Source of the DNA: Rhodospirillales bacterium
GTDB taxonomy: Bacteria; Pseudomonadota; Alphaproteobacteria; Acetobacterales; Acetobacteraceae
Length of the DNA: 37,503 nt
Reading direction: 5' to 3'
NCBI GenBank assembly: GCA_028866445.1
Contig: JAGWIE010000001.1
Coordinates: forward strand, 1 to 37,503
Shown here: positions 22,141 to 29,364 of the stretch, in pieces
Numbering within the stretch: the first letter of the stretch is position 1
How the letters are laid out: each line of letters opens with the position of its first letter
Notes under the pieces: model-generated
The model's database searches: none
What the model was told of the DNA's origin: nothing
Seen by the model: the letters and a program-made list of their open reading frames with translations, nothing else
Program-made: the position numbers and the translations under genes

Positions 22141-24726
22141 AGATTTGTCGATGGTGGAAGGCGGGGGCGGAGTACCGGGCGTGCCGCCGTTTTGTGGCGC
22201 GGTGAGTGCTCCGCCATTGCCGGAACCGCCCAGGCTGCCCATGCCGCCACCCAACAAGCCGTTGGCGTTTTGTGCGCCGGGGCTCTGGCCAGGTTTGAAG
22301 GCCTCAGTCACCATGGTGCCATCCGGTTCGGGCGTTTGCTGCAAGGTCATGCCTGAGGGCGTGACGAAATCAACCGGCGGTTGATTTTTCAAGGCCACCT
22401 TCATGTATTCGTTCCAGATCGGCCCGCACACGTTGCCACCCGTTTCGTTTTCACCCAGGTTGGCGGGCGTATCAAAACCCACCCAGCAGCCGGTTACAAT
22501 GCCTGGCGTAAAGCCGATGAACCAAGCATCGTTAAAGTTGTTGGTGGTACCGGTTTTGCCCGCGACAGGCTGGGAAATGCCTTTTACGGCTGGCACCCCG
22601 GTGCCGCGCAGCACCACGCCGCGCATCATGGTGAGCATCTGATAAACGGAATTCGCATCCGCCACCTGCTGGCCGGGCGTGGTGAGTTGCGGCGGCTGAT
22701 CCGGGCTGCCGTTAATGCAATTGGCGCATTGCTCCCCAGGTGCCTGGTAGAGAACTTTGCCATCTGGGTTGGTCACGCTATCGATCAGGCTGGGAGTCAC
22801 AAGCCGGCCGTATTGGTCCAGCGTCGCGTAGGCGGTGGTCATCTTCCATAAGGTTGTGTCTATGGCACCGATGGCGGACGGGTAATAACGCGGCATGTTA
22901 TCGACGATGCCGAAATTCTGGAACGTGGTGGCGATCGCCGAAAGGCCGATCTGGCGCGCAAGGTGAAGCGTGGCAAGGTTGAGTGATTGTTCCAAGGCAT
23001 GGAAAATCGGCACAGGGCCTTGAAAGCTGTTCTCGTAATTGCCGGGGCGGTACACCGTGCCATCTGGCATCATCTGCACGAACGGTCCGTCCAGCACCTG
23101 CGCGTCTGGCTGGATGTTTTGCTCCATCGCCGTGAGATAAACGAGCGGTTTGACCGAGGAACCAGGCTGACGCTGCGCTTGGATGGCCCGGTTGAAGGGG
23201 CTCATATCGTGACTCCAGCCGCCAACCATTGCAACGATACGGCCGGTATTCGGGTCCATTGAGATCAATGCCCCCTGAACTTTGGGAATTTGCTCCAGAG
23301 AAAGCGCGGTCAAATTCCCCGAGACCATGATCACATCGCCCGGATGCAATACATCCGCCGTAGAGTCGGGATGTGCGCCCATATATCCGTGGGTCCACGG
23401 GCGGGCCCAGCGCATGTTGGCGAGCGGCAAGGCTCCGGTGGCGGGTGAGCCGGTATTGGGGTCAGTGGTGCCGATGCGTGCGGCACTTTGCGATGCCGCA
23501 AGCACGATGCCGAGGCGCCAACCAGGCCTCAGCCCAGGCGGGTTAGACTGCTTTGGCAGCAATGTCTGCCAATCGGCGGCGAGGTCTGTATCGGCGATAT
23601 GGGTTACCAAACCGTGCCAGCCGTCATAATTCCGGTCGTAATCCTCCAGCCCGTCCCGCACGGCATTGGTGGCAGCTTGTTGCAAGTCCGGATTCAGGCT
23701 GGTGCGGACGATAAGCCCGCCAGTGTTTACCGCATCCGCCCCGAATTTCTGCACAAGCTGAGCGCGCACGGCATCGGCGAAATAACCACCATTTGGTACG
23801 CCTTGCTGGGCCTGGCCAGCTTTCGGCAATAGAGGCTCAGCCTGGGCGGCGGCAGCCTGGGTGGCGTTAATCGCGCCATCGGCCAGCATACGATCGATGA
23901 CGAAATTACGCCGTTGCAGGGAATCCTGCGGGTGCAGGAACGGGTTGTAATTGGTTGGAGCTTTCGGCAGTGCCGCGAGCGTGGCCGCCTGGGCAATATC
24001 GAGCTGAGAGAGAGGTTCGTCGAAATAGGTTTCGGCTGCTGCGGCAACGCCAAAAGAATTTTGCCCGAGATCAACCTCGTTCAGATACAAGGTAAGCACT
24101 TGCTGCTTGCTCATCGCCTGGGATACGCGCATCGCCAGGATGGCTTCCTTGATTTTGCTTCCAAAATTGATGTGATTGTCCAGCAGCATGTTTTTCACCA
24201 CCTGCTGGGTGATGGTGGAGGCACCGAGCGGTCTGCGGCCTGAGCCGATTCGCGCAATGTCGGTTAGCCCGGCGCGTAATATCGCCAGCGGGTTGATGCC
24301 CGGCTCCACCCAGAACAGCCTGTCCTCCGCAGAGACGAAAGCCTGCTGCACAACTTGGGGGATTTGGTCATAAGGCACATAGATGCTGTGCTGGGTGCCC
24401 ATTTCCGCGAGCAACTGAAAATTGGACGCATAAACGCGCGATTCCAAAGGCGGCTTATAAGTTTTGAGGCTTTCGATGCTAGGCAGCCCCGCTGAAAAAT
24501 ATAGAAACGCGGCTCCGGCAAATACAATTCCCGCGATAACCGCGAGAAAGGCCAGGCGGTACAGGCTTGAGATGAAAAACCCGATAATTCTGCCTATGAG
24601 GCTGCGGCGCTTTGGCGGCCGCTGGCCGCGTGGCCCTCGCGGGGGCTGGCGGCGCGGCGGTGGGGCGTTGCGGCTAGGGCGGGCAAGCCGTTCACGGGCA
24701 GAGAAATCATCGTTCTGGTCAGACAT
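22123..24726 (-). CDS. mrcA: penicillin-binding protein 1A (bifunctional peptidoglycan synthase)
   Basis: An 867-residue class A PBP. A basic Pro/Arg-rich cytoplasmic tail (residues 1-45) precedes one membrane anchor (about 50-80). The GT51 glycosyltransferase domain starts at the catalytic-glutamate motif FVSAEDRLFW (E134) and has the GASTITQQVVKN segment. The transpeptidase has the SxxK motif GSSVK (S523, K526) and KTGT (K724) in AGKTGTTNNFNDAWFIGF. A low-complexity Gly/Asn/Pro tail ends the protein. It polymerises lipid II and crosslinks peptides on the outer face of the membrane. It is 61 bases downstream of the amidase gene on the same strand and probably co-transcribed with it. Confidence 0.95.
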   Translation of the reverse strand: MSDQNDDFSARERLARPSRNAPPPRRQPPRGPRGQRPPKRRSLIGRIIGFFISSLYRLAFLAVIAGIVFAGAAFLYFSAGLPSIESLKTYKPPLESRVYASNFQLLAEMGTQHSIYVPYDQIPQVVQQAFVSAEDRLFWVEPGINPLAILRAGLTDIARIGSGRRPLGASTITQQVVKNMLLDNHINFGSKIKEAILAMRVSQAMSKQQVLTLYLNEVDLGQNSFGVAAAAETYFDEPLSQLDIAQAATLAALPKAPTNYNPFLHPQDSLQRRNFVIDRMLADGAINATQAAAAQAEPLLPKAGQAQQGVPNGGYFADAVRAQLVQKFGADAVNTGGLIVRTSLNPDLQQAATNAVRDGLEDYDRNYDGWHGLVTHIADTDLAADWQTLLPKQSNPPGLRPGWRLGIVLAASQSAARIGTTDPNTGSPATGALPLANMRWARPWTHGYMGAHPDSTADVLHPGDVIMVSGNLTALSLEQIPKVQGALISMDPNTGRIVAMVGGWSHDMSPFNRAIQAQRQPGSSVKPLVYLTAMEQNIQPDAQVLDGPFVQMMPDGTVYRPGNYENSFQGPVPIFHALEQSLNLATLHLARQIGLSAIATTFQNFGIVDNMPRYYPSAIGAIDTTLWKMTTAYATLDQYGRLVTPSLIDSVTNPDGKVLYQAPGEQCANCINGSPDQPPQLTTPGQQVADANSVYQMLTMMRGVVLRGTGVPAVKGISQPVAGKTGTTNNFNDAWFIGFTPGIVTGCWVGFDTPANLGENETGGNVCGPIWNEYMKVALKNQPPVDFVTPSGMTLQQTPEPDGTMVTEAFKPGQSPGAQNANGLLGGGMGSLGGSGNGGALTAPQNGGTPGTPPPPSTIDKSLGGLY

Positions 24727-24787
24727 GCCGGGCTCTTAGCATTTCAATTCCCCAGCGGCGATATGGGCTAAATGACAGCTTTGCAAT

Positions 24788-25582
24788 TTAGCCCGCAACC
24801 CGGCCCTGGCCAGGGTCGCTGAAATAGCTGTCGATGGCATCGGCGAGGCGCGCCACCAGCAGCCGGCGCTGCCTGGGGTCACGCAGCCGCCGCTCATCCT
24901 CGGCGTTGCTGAGGCAACCCATTTCCAACAGGGTGGAGGGGATTGAAGGGTCGCGCAGAACCGCGAAATTAGCACTGCGCTTGGGGTCTGGCAGCAGCGG
25001 AATGCGGGCCGAGAAAGAGGAAGCGATGTCGTCGGCCAGGGTAGCCGAGCCAATTTTGGTCGCGCGGGTTTCCAGGCTCGCCAGAATATTCGCCACCTGC
25101 GGTGAAACGCCCGCCGGGGCCCCGGTGGGGCCGTCCGCGCTGTTTTCGTCCTGCGCAACGGCGGCGGCCAGTTTATCCGATGCCTTGTTGGAAAGGGTGA
25201 AAACAGAGGCGCCACGTAAATCTGGTTCCGGCAAATGGTCACAATGCATGGAAAGAAACATATCCGCTTTGTGTTCCAGCGCGATGTTCACCCGCCCTTC
25301 CAGAGAGATGAAAGTATCGGAGCTGCGCGTCATGCCCACCCTGTAGCGTCTTGTTTCGAGCAGCGCCTGGTGAAGCTCCAACGCTGTGGCTAGCGTAATG
25401 GTTTTTTCGTAAAAACCATCCGGCGCGATGGCCCCGGGGTCATGTCCGCCATGGCCTGGGTCGAGCATGATCAGCGGCTTCAGCCCGGCGGCGATTGAGC
25501 GGCGGGGCAGGGCAGCCAGGCCCGCGGCCCCGAGGCCGAGGCGCAAAAAGCCGCGGCGGGTGGCGTCGCAGGTCAGGCACAT
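24788..25582 (-). CDS. amiC: N-acetylmuramoyl-L-alanine amidase (amidase_3), Tat-exported
   Basis: A 264-residue amidase that cuts the bond between N-acetylmuramic acid and the stem peptide, used in cell separation. The Tat signal is TRRGFLRLGLG (residues 8-18). Zinc ligands and catalytic residues of the amidase_3 family are intact: H44 (MLDPGHGGHDPG), E59 (GFYEKTITLA), H113 (LSMHCDH) and E220 (STLLEMGCLSN). A helix-rich insertion (about 130-200: ASDKLAAAVAQDENSAD...) matches the regulatory helix of AmiC-type enzymes that is displaced by activators. There is no AMIN domain, and the protein has an unusual Cys-rich start (MCLTCD). It lies upstream of mrcA, a pairing found in many alphaproteobacteria. 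Confidence 0.9.
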   Translation of the reverse strand: MCLTCDATRRGFLRLGLGAAGLAALPRRSIAAGLKPLIMLDPGHGGHDPGAIAPDGFYEKTITLATALELHQALLETRRYRVGMTRSSDTFISLEGRVNIALEHKADMFLSMHCDHLPEPDLRGASVFTLSNKASDKLAAAVAQDENSADGPTGAPAGVSPQVANILASLETRATKIGSATLADDIASSFSARIPLLPDPKRSANFAVLRDPSIPSTLLEMGCLSNAEDERRLRDPRQRRLLVARLADAIDSYFSDPGQGRVAG

Positions 25583-25697
25583 GGGGATTGGTCTAACATG
25601 CAGCTTTCACTCCTGGCTAGGACGCCCTGATATTTCCCGCCTTTATCCTTATTTGGTAACCGGATTATGTCTGTTTTCCGACGCTCCCGCGCGGGCC

Positions 25698-25727
25698 TTG
25701 CGGAACATGGGCCGCTTCGGCTATAGC
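25698..25727 (+). promoter_or_regulatory. sigma-70 promoter of tRNA-Pro
   Basis: TTGCGG (25698-25703) and TATAGC (25722-25727) are 18 bases apart and end ten bases before the tRNA 5' end. Confidence 0.6.
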
Positions 25728-25737
25728 CTCGCCGCAT

Positions 25738-25815
25738 CGGAGTGTAGCTCAGCCTGGTTAGAGTACTGTGTTCGGAACGCAGGGGCCGGAGGTTCGAATC
25801 CTCTCACTCCGACCA
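25738..25815 (+). tRNA. tRNA-Pro (anticodon CGG)
   Basis: A 78-nt cloverleaf: acceptor CGGAGTG/CACTCCG, anticodon stem CTGTG/CGCAG with loop TTCGGAA (anticodon CGG), T arm with GGTTCGAATCC, discriminator A and encoded CCA. The acceptor starts with C, as is usual for bacterial tRNA-Pro. The remaining gap to the MFS gene (25816-25972) shows no clear feature except the ribosome site. Confidence 0.95.
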
Positions 25816-25972
25816 TTTAAATCATTGAAATTTTTGATTTGTGCCAGACATCTAAGGCGGTGCTGTGTTTATGTTTGAACATGCTGCATCAGCCTTGCGG
25901 GCGGGCTAATTTAAAAGCAGCGCCGGGGGTTTGTTCTACTGGTTGTTGCAGCAATATTTAAGGAGGTTGGCG

Positions 25973-27199
25973 ATGCCGGTCACTTCAGCAACAGAGATCA
26001 GGCGGGCGCGCAACGCTGTTGTCGCGGCGTTTATGGGCTGGACGCTAGACGCGTTTGATTTCTTTATCCTGATTTTGACCCTCGACAACGTGTCCAAAGC
26101 GTTTGGCGTTGGCATAGATTCGGTGGCGTTTTCCATCACCCTCACTTTGGCGACGCGCGCGGTTGGTGCCTTCGTGTTTGGCCGCCTTGCGGATATTTAT
26201 GGTCGCAAACCGATCCTGATGCTTGTTATTCTGCTCTATTCTTTTTTTGAGGCGATGACCGGCTTCGCGTGGTCCTTCACCGCCTTCATGGTTATTCGCA
26301 CGTTGTTCGGCATCGCAATGGGCGGCGAATGGGGCATCGGTTCCTCGCTCGCCATGGAAACCATCCCGGATCGCTGGCGCGGCTGGGTTTCCGGGCTGTT
26401 GCAAGCGGGTTATCCGTTCGGGTTTTTCCTGGCAACCTTGCTGTTCGATTTTGGTCTTCGTCCGCTGGGTTGGCGTGGCATGTTCTTCGTCGGCGCGTTG
26501 CCGGCTCTGCTGGTGTTTTTCATTGCCTCCCAGGTAGAGGAAAGCCCGGCCTATGAGGCCATGAAGCACCGGCCAAACCGCGTACCAATCAGCATTGTGC
26601 TTCGCACGAACGTGAAGCTGGTTGTTTATGGTGTGTTGATGATGGCCGCGTTCAATTTTTTCTCCCATGGCACGCAGGACATTTACGTGAAGCTGTTCTT
26701 GGGCAAGCAGTTGCATTTCGCCCATAGCGAAATGGCCAATGTGGCGCTCATCTTTAACGCGGGCGCAATTATCGGTGGCATTCTGTTTGGCCTGCTGAGC
26801 CAGAAGATCGGCCGCCGTTATGCCATTATCGGCGCTTGTGTGGTGTCGCTTCTGGCGCTGTGGCCGTGGTCTCATGGCACGAATTTCACCACCATCGCCA
26901 TTGCCGCGTTCTTCATGCAGGTTGGCGTGCAAGGGGCATGGGGCGTGGTGCCGGTGCATCTGAACGAGCTGTCGCCGTCCGAAATTCGTGGCACGTTTCC
27001 GGGCTTTGTATATCAGCTTGGCAATTTCGTGGCCTCTTTCAATGCGCCGCTTCAGGTGTCTTTGGCCATGAGCCATGGTGGAGATTATGGTTATGCGCTG
27101 GCTCTGGTGGGTGGTGTGGTCGCCGTTCTTCTTATCGTTTTGATGATATTTGGCCCGGAAGCCCGCAACGTTTCCATGGAACAGGCCACGCAAGTGTAA
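25973..27199 (+). CDS. MFS transporter, SHS-like (carboxylate/sialate:H+ symporter) family
   Basis: A 408-residue, 12-helix major facilitator protein. The first helix MGWTLDAFDFFILILTL, with its Asp-Ala-Phe-Asp signature, is characteristic of the SHS/metabolite:H+ symporter families. The loop 2-3 motif GRLADIYGRKPILM and the following MGGEWGIGSSLAMETIPDRWRG are also present. The transported compound is probably a short organic acid, but this cannot be fixed from sequence. ATG 25973 is chosen because AAGGAGG lies six bases before it. The CPBP protease gene begins three bases after the stop, suggesting an operon. Confidence 0.88.
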   Translation: MPVTSATEIRRARNAVVAAFMGWTLDAFDFFILILTLDNVSKAFGVGIDSVAFSITLTLATRAVGAFVFGRLADIYGRKPILMLVILLYSFFEAMTGFAWSFTAFMVIRTLFGIAMGGEWGIGSSLAMETIPDRWRGWVSGLLQAGYPFGFFLATLLFDFGLRPLGWRGMFFVGALPALLVFFIASQVEESPAYEAMKHRPNRVPISIVLRTNVKLVVYGVLMMAAFNFFSHGTQDIYVKLFLGKQLHFAHSEMANVALIFNAGAIIGGILFGLLSQKIGRRYAIIGACVVSLLALWPWSHGTNFTTIAIAAFFMQVGVQGAWGVVPVHLNELSPSEIRGTFPGFVYQLGNFVASFNAPLQVSLAMSHGGDYGYALALVGGVVAVLLIVLMIFGPEARNVSMEQATQV

Positions 27200-27202
27200 C
27201 TG

Positions 27203-28060
27203 ATGGCGCGTTTGCCTCTTAAGCTAATATTGGGCCGAGCGCTGCTTTATAGCGTGTTGCTGGCCGCACTGGTTGTTGCGGAAGTTTTCCTGCTGATCTG
27301 GCTAAAACCCCCGTGGTTGCGGCCTGCACTCCAAATGACGGCTGGTTTGGTGGCAATAAACGAGGCGTTATTGTTGGCTCCGGTTTTTGCCGCCACGGCA
27401 ATTATGGCGAGATTTGAGAAGCGATCCGTTTTTTCCTGCGGACTTAGCGGGCCGAAGCCATTTAGAAATCTAACAGGCGGGTTGTTCTGCGGTATCTTGG
27501 CTTTGTCCTACCTCATGCTGCTGTTGCTGGGTGGTGGGTTGGCGCTAACGCATTTGCGCGGGCTTTCCGCGCTCGAAATTCTGGGGCAGGGGGCGGCCTG
27601 GCTGGGCGTGTCCTGGCTTATCGGCTTTACGGAAGAGTTGGCCTTTCGAGGTTATCTGCTGCAAACCCTGGCGCGGGGGATGGGTTTCTGGCCCGCTGCG
27701 TTGCTCACGAGCCTGCTTTTCGCAGCCCTGCACATCACCAATGCGCATGAAACCGTAATTGGAATCATGAATGTCTTTGGTGCGGGAATGATTTTGTGCA
27801 TTGCGCTTAAACGCAGCTTTTCGCTTTGGTGGTCCATAGGCTTTCATGCGGGGTGGGATTATGCGGAGAATTTTATCTACGGCACGCACGATAGCGGCCA
27901 GGCTTGCGCGGGCGCATTGCTGAATACCCTGCCGCGCGGGCCGCTCTGGCTTTCCGGCGGGTTGGCTGGGCCAGAAGGCAGCTTGCTGGGGCTGGGCGTG
28001 GAGGTTCTGGTTGCTGCAGGTTTATATATATTTTTGCGGCCGCGCACTTCTCTAACTTAG
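27203..28060 (+). CDS. CPBP-family intramembrane protease (CAAX-protease-like)
   Basis: A 285-residue membrane protein with about eight helices and the Abi/CPBP motifs: FTEELAFRGYLL (E144, E145, R149), LFAALHITN (H177) and GFHAGWDYAEN (H215, D219). Members include Rce1-type CAAX proteases and bacteriocin-immunity proteins; bacterial targets are mostly unknown. It starts three bases after the MFS gene and converges on ccmB with eight bases between the stops. A link to the transporter is only positional. Confidence 0.85.
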   Translation: MARLPLKLILGRALLYSVLLAALVVAEVFLLIWLKPPWLRPALQMTAGLVAINEALLLAPVFAATAIMARFEKRSVFSCGLSGPKPFRNLTGGLFCGILALSYLMLLLLGGGLALTHLRGLSALEILGQGAAWLGVSWLIGFTEELAFRGYLLQTLARGMGFWPAALLTSLLFAALHITNAHETVIGIMNVFGAGMILCIALKRSFSLWWSIGFHAGWDYAENFIYGTHDSGQACAGALLNTLPRGPLWLSGGLAGPEGSLLGLGVEVLVAAGLYIFLRPRTSLT

Positions 28061-28068
28061 ATGGTGTT

Positions 28069-28713
28069 TTATTCAGCGGCGGCGCGCAAGGCGAGGCCGG
28101 TGCCCAACGGTGCCAAGGGCAAAGCCGCCAGCAGCATCGCAAACAGCATGTAAAGCGGTGCGGCCGGATGCAGGCTGGTGGCGGCTGCCGTACCGAAGAT
28201 TAGGCTGGGGATCATCAATGGCAGCGTGATTAGCGGCATCAAAATAGCCCCGCGCCGGGCACCGGTGGCAAGCGCTGCCGCCAGCGTGCCGAGCAGCGAG
28301 AAAATCAGCGTGCCCGGCAGCAGGGTCAGCAGCAGCAGCGGTAATTTCTCCCCGGGCAGGCGCAGCATCACCGCCAGCGGCCCGGCGATAATGAGCAGTG
28401 GCAGGCCCGTGGTTAGCCAATGCACAATGGTTTTGGCGGTGGCGATCGCATAGGCAGGCCAACCTGAAAGCAGCAGCAGATCCAGCGTGCCATCCTCAAA
28501 GTCTGGGCCGAACAGCCGTTCCAGCGGCAAAAGTGCGGCGAGGAGCGCCGTTACCCACACCACGCCGGGGGCAATGCGGGAGAGAACCAACGGGTCCGGT
28601 CCCGCACCAAGCGCAAATAGAGTTCCCGCGATAACGAAAAACAACAAAGCGGCTATGCTTTCCGCGCCGTGCCGGATGGAAAGCCGCAGCTCCCGCGCAA
28701 TAAACCCCATCAT
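28069..28713 (-). CDS. ccmB: haem exporter membrane subunit CcmB
   Basis: A 214-residue membrane protein with six helices that forms the permease of the CcmABCD haem-handling complex in cytochrome c maturation. Family marks are the start MMGFIARELRLSIRHG, the VVWVTALLAALLPLERLF segment, DFEDGTLDLLLLSG and the conserved HW in IVHWLTTGLPLLI. The ATG at 28713 overlaps the ccmA stop (ATGA). A gene for ccmC would normally follow, but the next gene downstream is on the other strand, so ccmC, if present, must be elsewhere. Confidence 0.92.
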   Translation of the reverse strand: MMGFIARELRLSIRHGAESIAALLFFVIAGTLFALGAGPDPLVLSRIAPGVVWVTALLAALLPLERLFGPDFEDGTLDLLLLSGWPAYAIATAKTIVHWLTTGLPLLIIAGPLAVMLRLPGEKLPLLLLTLLPGTLIFSLLGTLAAALATGARRGAILMPLITLPLMIPSLIFGTAAATSLHPAAPLYMLFAMLLAALPLAPLGTGLALRAAAE

Positions 28714-29270
28714 AGCGTCAGCACCTGCGTATCCGGCAGCTCGATCGGCGTATGGGTGCTGGCGATGATCATGCCGCCGCGCCACCTCTGGGCCTCACAC
28801 AACCCCAGGAATTGCTGAATGGAGGCGCTGTCCAGCCCAGTTGTTGGTTCGTCCAGCAGCCATAAAGGTTTTTCTGCGACCGCCACCCTGGCAAGGGCAA
28901 GCCGCCGCTTCTGCCCGGCGGAGAGAAACCGCGAAGGCAAATGCGCGAATTTTTCCAGGCCCACCAGCGCCAGCCCAGCTTCCGGCACCTGCTCAGCCGG
29001 GGTAAGGGCAGGTTTCACCGCATCCTGGTGCCCTAGCCAGCCGATACGGGCGGCGTGTGCCTCACGGTCTGTCAGTGCGGGTAGATTGTTCCAAGACAAA
29101 TCGCCAGTGGCTAAGGGCGTCAGTCCAGCCAAAGCCCGCAATAGGCTGGATTTGCCCGCGCCATTCGCTCCACGCAGAAGAAGGATACCACCTTGGCATA
29201 ACGAGAAGCTGATATTGTTCAAAATCAGTCTGTCGCCACGGAAAATGGAAAGATTTTCGGCCGTGAGCAG
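28710..29270 (-). CDS. ccmA: haem exporter ATPase CcmA, apparent CTG start
   Basis: A 186-residue ABC ATPase that drives release of haem-bound CcmE in cytochrome c maturation. It has Walker A GANGAGKSS (about 34-42), the CcmA-specific signature LSAGQKRRLALARV and Walker B LWLLDEPTTGLDSAS. The first ordinary start, TTG 29222, would delete the first beta strand. The frame stays open upstream to a TAG at about 29310 and encodes LTAENLSIFRGDRLIL, which matches CcmA N-termini; the codon before it is CTG (29270-29268), with AAGGA eight bases upstream. No ATG, GTG or TTG exists in that stretch. It is translationally coupled to ccmB and divergent from acnA. Confidence 0.88.
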   Translation of the reverse strand: MLTAENLSIFRGDRLILNNISFSLCQGGILLLRGANGAGKSSLLRALAGLTPLATGDLSWNNLPALTDREAHAARIGWLGHQDAVKPALTPAEQVPEAGLALVGLEKFAHLPSRFLSAGQKRRLALARVAVAEKPLWLLDEPTTGLDSASIQQFLGLCEAQRWRGGMIIASTHTPIELPDTQVLTL

Positions 29271-29364
29271 GTGAGGGGTCCTTGGTGCGGAATAGACGGG
29301 TTGGTATGGCTATGGTTTAAGCCGGAACAAATCACAAGCGGCTTCAGACGAAAGGTTTTGCACC

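Noticed and set aside
25819..25840. Possible terminator after tRNA-Pro (AAATCA/TGATTT)
   Set aside because: Only six A/T-rich pairs around a 10-base loop; too weak to call.
26045..27193. A 382-codon open frame on the minus strand inside the MFS gene
   Set aside because: It is rich in His, Arg and Gln with no fold or motif, and lies fully antisense to a well-supported transporter with its own ribosome site; it is a codon-bias shadow.
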